Positions 45,657 to 57,394 of a stretch of DNA of 64,000 nucleotides are shown here, piece after piece; positions within the stretch are counted from its first letter, which is position 1, and every line of letters starts with the position of its first letter. This DNA comes from Bradyrhizobium sp. LLZ17 (GTDB taxonomy: Bacteria > Pseudomonadota > Alphaproteobacteria > Rhizobiales > Xanthobacteraceae), in contig NZ_CP165734.1 in the NCBI RefSeq assembly GCF_041200145.1, positions 62,001 through 126,000 on the forward strand. The letters run 5' to 3'. The notes beneath the pieces were generated by a model. That model did not search any database and was not told where the DNA came from. It saw nothing but the letters and a program-made list of their open reading frames with translations. The position numbers and the translations under genes were made by a program.

Positions 45657-46775
45657 ATGCAGCGAACCAAAGCCCCCTTCCGCGCCGACGAGGTCGGCAG
45701 CCTCCTGCGTCCGGCCAAGATCAAGGAAGCCCGCAGCCGGCTCGAGAAGGGCGATATCTCGGCCGACGATCTGCGCAAGATCGAGGACATGGAGATCGAG
45801 AAGGTCGTGCACAAGCAGGCCTCGCTCGGGTTGAAGCTCGCGACCGACGGCGAATTCCGTCGCTCCTGGTGGCATTTCGATTTCCTGGCGAAGCTCACCG
45901 GCTGTGAGCTGTTCCACCCCGAGACCGGCATCCAGTTCGCGGGCGTGCAGACCCGTCACGATGCGGTGCGTGTGATCGGCAAGCTCGACTTCCCCGACGA
46001 TCATCCGATGCTGGATCACTTCCGTTTCCTGAAAAAATGCGCCGACCAGGCCCACGTCACCGCCAAGATGACGATCCCCTCGCCGGCGGTGCTGCACTTC
46101 CGCGGCGGCCGCAAGGCGATCTCCAAGGACGTCTATCCCGATCTCGACGCCTTCTACGAAGACCTCGGCAAGACCTACCGGAAAGCCGTTAAGGCGTTCT
46201 ACGATGCCGGCTGCCGCTATCTCCAGTTCGACGATACCGTGTGGGCCTATCTCTGCTCGCAGGACGAACTTCAGAAGGCGCGTGAGCGCGGCGACAATCC
46301 GGAAGGCCTCCAGCAGATCTACGCGCGCATCATCAACTATGCGCTCGCCGAGAAGCCTGCGGACATGGTCGTGACCACGCATGTCTGTCGCGGCAATTTC
46401 CGTTCGACCTGGATCTCCTCCGGCGGTTACGAGCCCGTGGCCGAGACCATGCTCGCGGGCACCAATTACGACGGTTACTTCCTGGAATACGACAGCGACC
46501 GCGCCGGTGGCTTCGAGCCGCTGCGTTTCCTGCCCAAGGGCAACAAGGTCGTCGTGGTCGGCGTCATCACCTCCAAGTTCGGCGAGCTCGAGAGCAAGGA
46601 CGCCATCAAGCGCCGTCTGGAAGAAGCCGCCAAGTTCGTCCCGCTGCAGCAGCTCGCGCTGTCCCCGCAATGCGGCTTTGCGTCGACCGAAGAGGGCAAC
46701 ATCCTCTCCGAGGAAGAGCAGTGGGCCAAGCTGAGCCTGGCCGTCGAGATCGCGAAGGAAGTGTGGGGCCAGTAG
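45657..46775 (+). CDS. MetE-like cobalamin-independent methyltransferase (MetE C-terminal domain family)
   Basis: A 372-aa barrel protein of the YxjG/YxjH or 5-methyltetrahydropteroyltriglutamate-homocysteine methyltransferase-like family. Features are FRADEVGSLLRP at the start, ATDGEFRRSWWH, FDDTVWAY, the zinc-ligand motif THVCRGN and the later SPQCGFAS, with EYDSDRAGGFEPL in between. Stand-alone MetE-C proteins transfer methyl groups to a thiol such as homocysteine or a related acceptor; the methyl donor is uncertain. GGGAGAGAC lies upstream. Its position behind the transporter suggests use of an imported methylated compound, but that is inference. Confidence 0.85.
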   Translation: MQRTKAPFRADEVGSLLRPAKIKEARSRLEKGDISADDLRKIEDMEIEKVVHKQASLGLKLATDGEFRRSWWHFDFLAKLTGCELFHPETGIQFAGVQTRHDAVRVIGKLDFPDDHPMLDHFRFLKKCADQAHVTAKMTIPSPAVLHFRGGRKAISKDVYPDLDAFYEDLGKTYRKAVKAFYDAGCRYLQFDDTVWAYLCSQDELQKARERGDNPEGLQQIYARIINYALAEKPADMVVTTHVCRGNFRSTWISSGGYEPVAETMLAGTNYDGYFLEYDSDRAGGFEPLRFLPKGNKVVVVGVITSKFGELESKDAIKRRLEEAAKFVPLQQLALSPQCGFASTEEGNILSEEEQWAKLSLAVEIAKEVWGQ

Positions 46776-46790
46776 GTCCCCGCTAGCTCG

Positions 46791-46895
46791 CTGTCATTCC
46801 CCGCGCAGGCGGGGAATCCAGTACGCCGCAGCTTCTCCGTACCTCTCGCCCTCTCTGGAATACTGGATCGCCCGGTCAAAGCCGGGCGATGACAG
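46791..46895. repeat. Palindromic intergenic repeat, family C
   Basis: It starts CTGTCATTCCCCGCGCAGG and ends CCGGGCGATGACAG, with an inner CCAGTA...TACTGG pair. It is a fold-back dispersed repeat between the MetE-like gene and the convergent caspase gene. It could stop both transcripts. Confidence 0.78.
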
Positions 46896-46950
46896 TTGAG
46901 TGTGTGGCGCGTCGAGCGACGCTTCTCATACGCAGCGCCCAAGCGCCCCC

Positions 46951-48669
46951 TCACTTCTCCGCCAGGTAAACCTCGCCCAGCAGCGACGAGTTCGACCACG
47001 GCACCTGCTTGTTCTTCGTCGTCGAGACCACTTCCGCTCGCACGCGCGTCAGCATCTGCTGCACTTCCAGGCCCGGCGTGCCGAGGTGGCGGGACAGCGC
47101 TGCGGAAAACGGGGAGTTGGCGCCTTCGCCGTCGAGCGCGACCTGGCCAGGCGCTGTGGCGAAGGCGATCAGCGTGCCGGCGCCCAGTGTCGCGCCGGAG
47201 CCCAGGCTCGAGGGCGCGGCGAGGCCTGATACGCCTTCGATGCCGCGACTGCTACTGGCAGCTGTGACCCGTTGTGCCATCGGATTGTTGCGGCAGGCGT
47301 CGAAGATCAGGATGTTGGTGCGGACCTGATCGTCGAGCCCCGCCATGATCGTGTCCATGTCGATCATCGACTCGGTCATGCCGGTGCCCGGCTTGAACTC
47401 GACGTCGACGGGGATGAGATAGTTGCGGCCGTCGACCTGAACACCGTGCCCGGCATAATACACCACGACGACCTGCGCTCGCGCCGCGCCAAGCAGGAAG
47501 TCGCGCGTCATCTTCTGCATCGTCGCGCGGTCGAGATCGACTCCCTCCGACACGGTGAAGCCGATGTCGCGCAAGCTCCTGGCAACGGCGCGCGCATCGT
47601 TCGGCGGATTGGGCAGCGCCTTGACATGCGCATAGGCCCCATTGCCGATCACCAGCGCCATGCGCGTCCCACGCGCAGTCGGAGCGGGCGAGGGCGCTGG
47701 TGCCGCGCCGGTCTGCTGCGGCGCTGATGCGGCCGTCTGCTGTGTCGGTGGTGAGGGAGCGTCACGCGGAATCGGCGTGCTCGCATCGGTCAGCAGCGAC
47801 AGGCGCACCTTTGCGGTCGCCTGGTTGGACTTGCTGCCGGCATCCGAAGCCACGATCGCCAGTGCGGCCTTGTAGTCATCTCTCGCCCGCGCGTAGTCGC
47901 CTTTCGCCTCATAGGCCAGCGCGCGTTGGGTGTAGCCCGAGATCAGCACGCTGTTCGGCGGTGTCATGATATTGACCGGCGGCTTTTCCTTGGCAAGCCG
48001 GATCGCCTCGCCGCCGTCGGCAATGGCGCGATCGAGATCGCCCCTGGCGCGCCAGATCGCGGTGCGGTTGATCAGCGGTTGCGGCAGCGTCGGGTCGAGC
48101 CGGATCGCCTGGTTGATGTCGGCGAGCGCGCCGTCGAGATCGCCCAGCGCCTCCTTCGAGATGCCGCGGTTCTGGAACGAGAACGCCGATTTCGGATCCG
48201 CCTTGATCGACGTATCGTAATCGGCGATCGCCCTGGCATAGTCGCCCTTGCCGCGCCAGGCATTGCCGCGGTTGTGGAAGATGGTGCCGCTGGGCGGGCC
48301 GAGCTTCAGCGCATCGTCGAAATCGGCGATCGCAATGTCGTAGTCGCCCTTATCGTAATAGGCCGATCCCCTGAGATTGTAGACCGCCTGGCCCGGCTGG
48401 AGCCGGATCGCCTCGGTGGCATCAGCGATGACCTTTGCGTAATCGCCCTTCTTGTTCCAGCCGACTGCGCGCCAGAAATAGACCGTCGCAAGCTGCTCGC
48501 CCTTGAACACCTTCAGCGCGATGATCTTGGTGCAGGCGTCGACCATCTGGTCCGCAGCCGCCGTATCGCTGGTGCAGAGCGGCCCGAGCTGGTTGCGTGC
48601 CTGTGCCAGGGCCGGCGCGGTCGACAGGGTTGCGACGAGGAGCGAGAGCGCGACGAGCAGGCGGCGCAT
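46951..48669 (-). CDS. Secreted TPR-caspase-like protein
   Basis: A 572-aa protein. It has a signal peptide (MRRLLVALSLLVATLST...ALAQA). Residues about 50-310 hold about six TPR units (GDYAKVIADATEAIRLQP, GDYDIAIADFDDALKLGP, GDLDGALADINQAIRLDP and others). A Pro/Ala linker follows, then a C-terminal caspase (C14) domain with RMALVIGNGAYAHV, the catalytic His in VVVYYAGHGVQVDG and the catalytic Cys in LIFDACRNNPM. A metacaspase-like protease in the periplasm is expected. The ATG at MRRLL is preferred over one 18 codons upstream that would spoil the signal. Substrates unknown. Confidence 0.9.
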   Translation of the reverse strand: MRRLLVALSLLVATLSTAPALAQARNQLGPLCTSDTAAADQMVDACTKIIALKVFKGEQLATVYFWRAVGWNKKGDYAKVIADATEAIRLQPGQAVYNLRGSAYYDKGDYDIAIADFDDALKLGPPSGTIFHNRGNAWRGKGDYARAIADYDTSIKADPKSAFSFQNRGISKEALGDLDGALADINQAIRLDPTLPQPLINRTAIWRARGDLDRAIADGGEAIRLAKEKPPVNIMTPPNSVLISGYTQRALAYEAKGDYARARDDYKAALAIVASDAGSKSNQATAKVRLSLLTDASTPIPRDAPSPPTQQTAASAPQQTGAAPAPSPAPTARGTRMALVIGNGAYAHVKALPNPPNDARAVARSLRDIGFTVSEGVDLDRATMQKMTRDFLLGAARAQVVVVYYAGHGVQVDGRNYLIPVDVEFKPGTGMTESMIDMDTIMAGLDDQVRTNILIFDACRNNPMAQRVTAASSSRGIEGVSGLAAPSSLGSGATLGAGTLIAFATAPGQVALDGEGANSPFSAALSRHLGTPGLEVQQMLTRVRAEVVSTTKNKQVPWSNSSLLGEVYLAEK

Positions 48670-48841
48670 GGCAGGGGTCCGTGAGAGGGAGGAGCTCTTG
48701 TTGGTTGCCCCGGACAGAGCCACGGTTCATCGCTCCCGTTCCCGGGAACGCAGCGGGGAGGGATCTCGTCCCCTATTTCCCAGGTGGGCAGAATTTGCTA
48801 AGAGGCTGTCCCCACCCATTCTGCCCACTCCCGTCCCACTG

Positions 48842-50197
48842 ATGAAAAACGACGAAATCCTCAGCCAAATCACCGAGTTCTGCCGTCAGGCGGACATGGC
48901 GGAATCGACGTTTGGCCGGCGCGCCGTGAACGATGGGAAACTGGTGCATCGCTTGCGCGAGGGCAAGCGGATCACCATCGACACGCTGGACCGGATCCAG
49001 GCCTATATGGCCGCGTCAACGACCGGCGGCCTGCCGCCGCCGCGGGGACTTCAGGTGCCGCCGGAGAAGCGTGATCCGCGCGGCAATTTCCGCTTTTTCG
49101 AGAACCGGCAGAAATATCTGTTGTTCGTGCACACCTGTAGCGAGAAGCGGGTGGTCGCCGAGCGCGTGGCGCTCGAACTCGCCAGCATCCATCCGCGGCC
49201 CCCGGCGCTGCGCGTGTTCGATGCCGGTGTCGGCGACGGCACGGTGCTGGCGCGGGTGCTGCGCTCGATGCACCAGCGCTTTCCGCACATGCCGTTCTAT
49301 GTCGCCGGCAAGGAGCTCAGTCTCGAGGACGTGCGCCTGACCCTGGACAAGGTGCCGGACCGCCTGTTCGAGCATCCCGCCTCGGTGTTCGTCTTCACCA
49401 ACATGCTCTATGCAGAGGCGCCCTGGCTCACGCCGGCCTCACCTGCGGCCGCTGCCGCCGCCGTCTGGCACGAGGTGCCGCTACGGGGAGACTCATCCGG
49501 TGATTTCGAGACCCAGATTGCCGAGCTGAAGCCGTTTCTGGAGCAGAATTGGCGCGCGGCCATCAGCCCACGTACCGGCATGCCATTATACGAGCGGCCG
49601 GTCGTGCTGGTGCTCTACCGCGAGGACCACAGATTTCTGCTGGATTCGACCATTCCCCGCCCCGGACAAGCCGAGGCCAATTTCGACCTCGTCATTGCAT
49701 CCCAGCCATATCGGGCCCTGTCTTCGGTCAATTTCAGGGCAAAGCGGATCATTGCACCGCTGGCGCGGGCATTGCGGGCAGGGGGGCGTCTGATCGGAAT
49801 CCACTCCCATGGCCAGGATCCCGGCATGGAAATGATCCAGGCCGTCTGGCCCGGAGAAAATCCTTTCGCCGTCAGCCGTCATGAGCTATTGCGCGCCGTT
49901 AAGTATGAGCTCGGATCGTTGGGCCGCGACCTAAACTTTAATGTTTATGCGGATAACCGCTCGATCTTCAGGTATGATATGGAAGCGCTGCCCAACGAGG
50001 TGACGGGTACCATCGGAACCTCGACGGCCTTTGCAGCGTGGAATGCGGCGGTGTATGTCGCCCAGATCGAGGACGACCGTTTGGCAGATATGACTCAAAA
50101 CGGCCGTACTCTGGATGCCGCCAGGGACGTGCTGCGAAAGTACAACGGGCTCTGGTTTCTTGACGAATCCTACGTCATCTCGCGCCGGCGTGATTGA
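48842..50197 (+). CDS. SAM-dependent methyltransferase with N-terminal HTH-like segment
   Basis: A 451-aa protein. Residues 1-60 (FCRQADMAESTFGRRAVNDGK, LREGKRITIDTLDRIQAYM) look like a small lambda-repressor-type DNA-binding helix bundle. Residues from about 110 form a Rossmann methyltransferase with motif I VFDAGVGDGTVLARVL, and a later SAM-fold region ASQPYRALSS...IIAPLARALRAGGRLI. It sits about 60 bp upstream of metK and ahcY in the same direction. The neighbourhood (SAM making, SAM use, SAH removal) suggests a role tied to the methyl cycle. The substrate cannot be deduced. Confidence 0.75.
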   Translation: MKNDEILSQITEFCRQADMAESTFGRRAVNDGKLVHRLREGKRITIDTLDRIQAYMAASTTGGLPPPRGLQVPPEKRDPRGNFRFFENRQKYLLFVHTCSEKRVVAERVALELASIHPRPPALRVFDAGVGDGTVLARVLRSMHQRFPHMPFYVAGKELSLEDVRLTLDKVPDRLFEHPASVFVFTNMLYAEAPWLTPASPAAAAAAVWHEVPLRGDSSGDFETQIAELKPFLEQNWRAAISPRTGMPLYERPVVLVLYREDHRFLLDSTIPRPGQAEANFDLVIASQPYRALSSVNFRAKRIIAPLARALRAGGRLIGIHSHGQDPGMEMIQAVWPGENPFAVSRHELLRAVKYELGSLGRDLNFNVYADNRSIFRYDMEALPNEVTGTIGTSTAFAAWNAAVYVAQIEDDRLADMTQNGRTLDAARDVLRKYNGLWFLDESYVISRRRD

Positions 50198-50258
50198 CAT
50201 CATCCGAGAGTAAACATCGCAAACGCCCGCCCTGATGTGGCGGAACAAGGGGTTACTG

Positions 50259-51454
<1,196 letters not shown>

Positions 51455-51458
51455 ACGC

Positions 51459-51595
51459 TCTTACCTCGCCCCGCTTGCGGGGAGAGGTCGCCGCGAAGCG
51501 GCGGTGAGGGGACTCTCCACTGGCCGAGTTGCGCGGATGGAGCCCCTCACCCCCAGCCCCTCTCCCCATACGAATTGGGGAGAGGGAGAAGACTG
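51459..51595. repeat. Intergenic inverted-repeat block, family B, copy 3
   Basis: It holds CCCCGCTTGCGGGGAGAGG, GCCGCGAAGCGGC and CCCTCTCCCC-type hairpins between metK and ahcY. It is related to the blocks near 34 kb and 42 kb. Confidence 0.8.
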
Positions 51596-51658
51596 TGCCG
51601 CAAGGCGCTTCGTTTGCTTCGTTACTGACACGCCAGACCCACCGACTAGGAAACAGAC

Positions 51659-53080
51659 ATGAACGCGAAGCCCGGCTTCACCGATTACATCGTCAAGGAT
51701 ATTTCGCTCGCCGATTTCGGCCGCAAGGAGCTCTCGCTGGCCGAGACCGAGATGCCCGGCCTGATGGCCACCCGCGAGGAGTATGGCCCGAAGCAGCCGC
51801 TGAAGGGCGCGCGCATCGCCGGCTCGCTGCACATGACGATCCAGACCGGCGTGCTGATCGAGACGCTGGCAGCGCTCGGCGCCGACATCCGCTGGGTCTC
51901 CTGCAACATCTATTCGACGCAGGATCACGCCGCCGCCGCGATCGCGGCCGCCGGGATTCCGGTGTTCGCCGTCAAGGGTGAGAGCCTTACCGAATACTGG
52001 GACTACACCGCCAAGCTGTTCGACTGGCACGGCGGCGGTCACCCCAACATGATCCTCGACGACGGCGGCGACGCCACCATGTACGTCCATCTCGGTCTGC
52101 GCGCCGAGAACGGCGACACCAAGTTCCTGGACAAGCCGGGTTCGGAAGAAGAGGAAGTCTTCTTCGCGCTTCTGAAGAAGCAGCTCAAGGAAAAGCCGAA
52201 GGGCTACTTCGCCGAGATCGCCAAGAGCATCAAGGGCGTTTCCGAAGAGACCACCACGGGCGTGCATCGTCTCTATGACATGCAGAAGGCCGGTACGCTG
52301 CTGTGGCCAGCCATCAACGTCAACGACAGCGTCACCAAGTCGAAGTTCGACAACCTCTATGGCTGCCGTGAATCGCTGGTCGACGGCATCCGCCGCGGCA
52401 CCGACGTGATGATGTCGGGCAAGGTGGCGATGGTCGCGGGCTTCGGCGACGTCGGCAAGGGTTCGGCCGCCTCGCTGCGCCAGGCCGGCTGCCGCGTGAT
52501 GGTTTCTGAAGTCGATCCGATCTGCGCGCTCCAGGCGGCGATGGAAGGCTACGAAGTCGTGACCATGGAAGACGCCGCGCCGCGCGCCGACATCTTCGTC
52601 ACTGCGACCGGCAACAAGGACATCATCACCATCGAGCACATGCGTGCGATGAAGGATCGCGCCATCGTCTGCAACATCGGCCACTTCGACAACGAGATCC
52701 AGATCGCGGGTCTGCGTAACCTGAAGTGGACCAACATCAAGCCGCAGGTCGACGAGATCGAATTCCCCGACAAGCACCGTATCATCCTGCTGTCGGAAGG
52801 CCGCCTCGTGAACCTCGGCAACGCGATGGGCCATCCGTCCTTCGTGATGTCGGCCTCCTTCACCAACCAGACGCTGGCGCAGATCGAACTCTTCGCCAAC
52901 AACAAGGACGGCAAATACAAGAAGGAAGTCTACGTGCTGCCGAAGTCGCTGGACGAGAAGGTGGCCCGGCTGCACCTCGCCAAGATCGGCGTCAAGCTCA
53001 CCGAGCTGCGCAAGGACCAGGCCGACTACATCGGCGTGAAGCAGGAAGGTCCGTACAAGTCGGATCACTACCGCTATTGA
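51659..53080 (+). CDS. ahcY: Adenosylhomocysteinase
   Basis: A 473-aa NAD-dependent enzyme that hydrolyses S-adenosylhomocysteine to adenosine and homocysteine, relieving inhibition of methyltransferases. Landmarks are [47 protein letters not shown], the NAD site [10 protein letters not shown] and the C-terminal end [13 protein letters not shown] typical of the family. AGGAAAC lies upstream of the start. Followed by a terminator hairpin. Works with metK in the activated methyl cycle. Confidence 0.97.
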   Translation: MNAKPGFTDYIVKDISLADFGRKELSLAETEMPGLMATREEYGPKQPLKGARIAGSLHMTIQTGVLIETLAALGADIRWVSCNIYSTQDHAAAAIAAAGIPVFAVKGESLTEYWDYTAKLFDWHGGGHPNMILDDGGDATMYVHLGLRAENGDTKFLDKPGSEEEEVFFALLKKQLKEKPKGYFAEIAKSIKGVSEETTTGVHRLYDMQKAGTLLWPAINVNDSVTKSKFDNLYGCRESLVDGIRRGTDVMMSGKVAMVAGFGDVGKGSAASLRQAGCRVMVSEVDPICALQAAMEGYEVVTMEDAAPRADIFVTATGNKDIITIEHMRAMKDRAIVCNIGHFDNEIQIAGLRNLKWTNIKPQVDEIEFPDKHRIILLSEGRLVNLGNAMGHPSFVMSASFTNQTLAQIELFANNKDGKYKKEVYVLPKSLDEKVARLHLAKIGVKLTELRKDQADYIGVKQEGPYKSDHYRY

Positions 53081-53109
53081 TCCGCTGATTACATGAATCA
53101 TCGACGCGA

Positions 53110-53135
53110 GGCCCCGGAGCGATCCGGGGCTTCGT
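53110..53135 (+). terminator. Rho-independent terminator after ahcY
   Basis: Hairpin GCCCCGG-AGCGAT-CCGGGGC followed by TTCGTTGTTT, about 30 bases after the ahcY stop. Confidence 0.82.
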
Positions 53136-53239
53136 TGTTTGGCGGCGGCGCACACGTCTGCGTGCGCGTGTGGACGGAGCCGATTGCTAGTTGACGGGCG
53201 CTGCCGCCGGTCGGACAATCCTCGACGGCGGAGAAAATC

Positions 53240-54700
<1,461 letters not shown>

Positions 54701-54824
54701 TCACTGCCATCATGTGAGCATTGGGGCGCGCTGAGCGGCTGGGACCGGTACCGCGCTGCAACCACAAATACGTTGTTCTGCGTATTCGGGCCTCCAGGCT
54801 GAATCGGCCATCCTGCCCAAACGG

Positions 54825-54840
54825 TTAACGCCGGATTAAC
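54825..54840 (+). promoter_or_regulatory. CtrA-type binding site
   Basis: TTAACGCCGGATTAAC matches the TTAA-N7-TTAAC consensus for the cell-cycle regulator CtrA of alphaproteobacteria, and the word GGTTAA occurs again inverted so the site is near-palindromic. It lies about 55 bp upstream of the 51-aa gene. Match is exact; function inferred. Confidence 0.6.
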
Positions 54841-54894
54841 CGGTGAGTCCTAGGCTGTCTCGGCCGGGTTACTCGCGAGGCCGAGGTGAGCCCA

Positions 54895-55050
54895 ATGGAA
54901 GCCCAGAAGATCGCGGTCGACGCCGTCGTGGCGCTGACCGATTGCGACCGCGACGCCGTCATCGCCTTCATCCGCCGGCTCTATATGGCCGGCGTCACCG
55001 ACCCCAAGCGCCTGACCTTCAAGGGTCTTCAGGCGCTGTCACGGGCTTGA
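54895..55050 (+). CDS. Small protein of 51 aa, possible CtrA-controlled gene
   Basis: The frame reads MEAQKIAVDAVVALTDCDR, then DAVIAFIRRLYMAG and ends LTFKGLQALSRA. It has a compact helical look and clean codon use. A GAGG site lies upstream of the ATG. No family recognised. It is separate from the downstream hydroxylase gene, which has its own ribosome site. Confidence 0.6.
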   Translation: MEAQKIAVDAVVALTDCDRDAVIAFIRRLYMAGVTDPKRLTFKGLQALSRA

Positions 55051-55180
55051 TCCGGCTGGTTTCGGCGCTCAGTTCCCTCGTTTTGCTCCCCCCGCGTGAA
55101 CGCAACGGTGCGGTGAATATCTTGCCGCTGCGGCTATGTCGGAGTAGATCACGTCCCCGGTTCACTCGGGAACTGGGGAA

Positions 55181-56110
55181 ATGCTGAAACAGCTTTTTGC
55201 GCCGCAACTCGTCATTCTCTATGTGCTGGCGGCATCGACGATTTACGTTCACTTCCGGGGCAAGCAGCGGCTGCGCTTCGCGCGCCAGCTCGGCGACCAC
55301 TCGACCTATCTCGCCCCCTACAACGTGCTGATGTATGCGGGCTCGGCGGTGCCGAACAGGCCGGTCATTGCGGTCGAGAACTTCCCCGAATTGAAACCGC
55401 TCAGCGACAACTGGGAAACCATTCGCGACGAGGCGGTGCGCCTGTTCGACGAGGGCTTCATTCGCGCGGCTGCGAAGAACAATGACTGGGGCTTCTATTC
55501 CTTCTTCAAGAGCGGCTGGAAGCGCTTTTACCTGAAATGGTACGACGACTTCCTGCCCTCCGCGCGCACCTTGTGCCCGAAGACGGTGCAACTGCTCAAC
55601 TCGATTCCGAGCGTCCACGGCGCGATGTTCGCGATGCTGCCGCCGGGCGGCAAGCTGGGTGCGCATCGCGATCCCTTCGCGGGCTCGCTGCGTTATCACC
55701 TCGGGCTGGTCACGCCGAACTCGAACAAATGCCGCATCCTCGTCGACGGAGTCGAATGCGTCTGGCGCGACGGCGAGGCCTTCATGTTCGACGAGACCTT
55801 CATCCACAGCGCCGAGAATGCGACCGACGTCAACCGCATCATTCTGTTTTGCGACGTCGAGCGTCCGATGAAGTACGGCTTCATGACCGCGATCAACCGC
55901 TGGGTCAGTCACCACATCGTCAAGGCGTCGGCAACCCAGAACGTCGACGGCGAGAGCGTCGGTGTGCTCAACAAGGTGTTCGGCAAGCTCTACGAGATCC
56001 ATCTTGCGAGCCGCAAGGTCAAGGAATGGAATCGCAGCGTGTACTACACGCTGAAATATTCGCTGACGGCCCTGATCCTCGGCCTCATCGTGGTGTCGGC
56101 GTTGCGGTGA
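55181..56110 (+). CDS. lpxO: Aspartyl/asparaginyl beta-hydroxylase-type enzyme (LpxO-like)
   Basis: A 309-aa Fe(II)/2-oxoglutarate-dependent enzyme anchored by an N-terminal membrane helix (residues about 5-22, LFAPQLVILYVLAAS). The catalytic domain has LPPGGKLGAHRDPFAGSL (His and Asp ligands), FMFDETFIHSAEN (second His) and a conserved Arg after SLRYHL. It closely fits lipid A hydroxylases (LpxO), which add a 2-hydroxyl group to lipid A acyl chains. A second hydrophobic stretch at the C-terminus (LILGLIVVSALR) suggests a further membrane anchor. The next gene starts in its stop codon. LpxO symbol is by similarity. Confidence 0.82.
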   Translation: MLKQLFAPQLVILYVLAASTIYVHFRGKQRLRFARQLGDHSTYLAPYNVLMYAGSAVPNRPVIAVENFPELKPLSDNWETIRDEAVRLFDEGFIRAAAKNNDWGFYSFFKSGWKRFYLKWYDDFLPSARTLCPKTVQLLNSIPSVHGAMFAMLPPGGKLGAHRDPFAGSLRYHLGLVTPNSNKCRILVDGVECVWRDGEAFMFDETFIHSAENATDVNRIILFCDVERPMKYGFMTAINRWVSHHIVKASATQNVDGESVGVLNKVFGKLYEIHLASRKVKEWNRSVYYTLKYSLTALILGLIVVSALR

Positions 56111-56580
56111 TGGAGCAGATAGCCGCGCCTTTGCCGGCCGCGAATGCCGAGATTGCGCAGTTCTTCCACGTGTGGCTGGAAACCTTCGCGGGCTATGTCC
56201 GCGAGGTCGACTACGCCGCGGCGCGACCGCTGTTCCATCCGGATGTGCTTGCCTTCGGTACGCATAACGACGTCATCCCCGGTCTGGACCAATGGGTTGC
56301 CACGCAATGGAACAACGTCTGGCCAAAGACGACCGACTTCCGATTCGTGCTCGAGCAGACCGCGATTCTGACCTCACCCGATGGCGCGATGACGACGGTG
56401 GTCGCGCCATGGACGAGCACGGGTTATCATCCCGACGGCACCCCGTTTCCGCGTCCCGGCCGTGCGACGATGGTGTTTTCGCGACATGGCGATGGCTGGC
56501 TGTGTATCCATTCGCACATGTCGCTCAATCGCGGTGTGCCGCAGACAAGCCATGCCGATCGGCCGGTGAAGGCCTGGTAG
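56110..56580 (+). CDS. NTF2-like (SnoaL/DUF4440 type) small protein
   Basis: A 156-aa cone-fold protein: PLFHPDVLAFGTHNDVIPGLD, VVAPWTSTGYHPDGTPFP, RATMVFSRHGDGWLCIHSHMS. The pattern is that of NTF2-like putative ester-cyclase or ketosteroid-isomerase relatives. It overlaps the LpxO-like gene by one base (TGATG), so the two are co-translated. A specific reaction cannot be assigned. Confidence 0.78.
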   Translation: MEQIAAPLPAANAEIAQFFHVWLETFAGYVREVDYAAARPLFHPDVLAFGTHNDVIPGLDQWVATQWNNVWPKTTDFRFVLEQTAILTSPDGAMTTVVAPWTSTGYHPDGTPFPRPGRATMVFSRHGDGWLCIHSHMSLNRGVPQTSHADRPVKAW

Positions 56581-56609
56581 ATCGGGATCGTCGGCAATCG
56601 AAATGAAAA

Positions 56610-56631
56610 GGCCCCGGACATGCCCGGGGCC
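56610..56631. terminator. Bidirectional terminator hairpin
   Basis: GGCCCCGG-ACATGC-CCGGGGCC preceded by AAAA and followed by TTCC between two convergent genes. It suits both directions. Confidence 0.75.
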
Positions 56632-56657
56632 TTCCGATTTCCACTCGCTGAAATAAG

Positions 56658-57359
56658 CTACTCGGGCTGGCCGATCGACACTTTCAGCGAGCCGACTCCG
56701 TCGACGCCGCATTCGAGCTTGTCGCCGGGCTGGAGCTGCGACACGCCAGCCGGCGTGCCCGTCATGATGATGTCGCCAGCGGCGAGCTTCACCTGCTGCG
56801 AAAGCTGCCAGATAATTTCAGGCACGTTCCAGATCAACTCGGTGAGGTCGCCCTTCTGGGCTTCCTTGCCATTGACTGTGAGCCAGATACTGCCTTTGGC
56901 GGGATGGCCGATCGTCGATGCCGGCTGCACCGCGGAGCAGGGCGCGGAATAGTCAAACGACTTGCCGACCTCCCACGGACGTTCCTTCTTGCGCGAGGCG
57001 ATCTGGAGGTCGCGGCGGGTCAAGTCGATGCCGACAGCATAGCCGTAGACATGGTCCAGCGCCTTGTCGGCCGGAATGTTCAGCCCGCCGCTCTTCATCG
57101 CGACGATCAGCTCGACCTCGTGATGCAAATCCTTGGTCAGCGGCGGATAGGGGATGGTGGCGCCATCGGGCACCAGCATGTCGGCGTGCTTGGCGAAGAA
57201 GAACGGCGGCGCGCGCTCGTCATTGCCCATCTCGCGGATGTGTTCGAGATAGTTACGACCGACGCACCAGATGCGGCGCACCGGATAGCGGCCGGGCTCT
57301 CCGACGACGGGAAGCGACGGCTGCGACGGAGGCGGGATGACGTAGGAGGCGGCGTTCAT
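56658..57359 (-). CDS. Fumarylacetoacetate hydrolase-family protein
   Basis: A 233-aa FAH-fold enzyme with RRIWCVGRNYLEHI at the start, the metal-binding HHEVELIVAM, GYAVGIDLTRRDLQ, LTELIWNVPEIIW and IIMTGTPAGVSQLQPGDK. Such proteins cleave C-C bonds in acylpyruvates (e.g. maleylpyruvate/fumarylpyruvate hydrolysis or oxaloacetate decarboxylation). The ATG at MNAASYVI gives the usual length; the longer frame upstream overlaps unrelated sequence. It is followed downstream by a terminator. Exact reaction unsure. Confidence 0.87.
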   Translation of the reverse strand: MNAASYVIPPPSQPSLPVVGEPGRYPVRRIWCVGRNYLEHIREMGNDERAPPFFFAKHADMLVPDGATIPYPPLTKDLHHEVELIVAMKSGGLNIPADKALDHVYGYAVGIDLTRRDLQIASRKKERPWEVGKSFDYSAPCSAVQPASTIGHPAKGSIWLTVNGKEAQKGDLTELIWNVPEIIWQLSQQVKLAAGDIIMTGTPAGVSQLQPGDKLECGVDGVGSLKVSIGQPE

Positions 57360-57394
57360 GAAGCGGTCTCGCTGCTCTTGGGGTGAAACGAACT

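Noticed and set aside
50198..50258. Possible SAM or SAM/SAH riboswitch before metK
   Set aside because: The leader is only about 60 bases and I could not fit the conserved pseudoknot of any SAM riboswitch class. A covariance search would decide.
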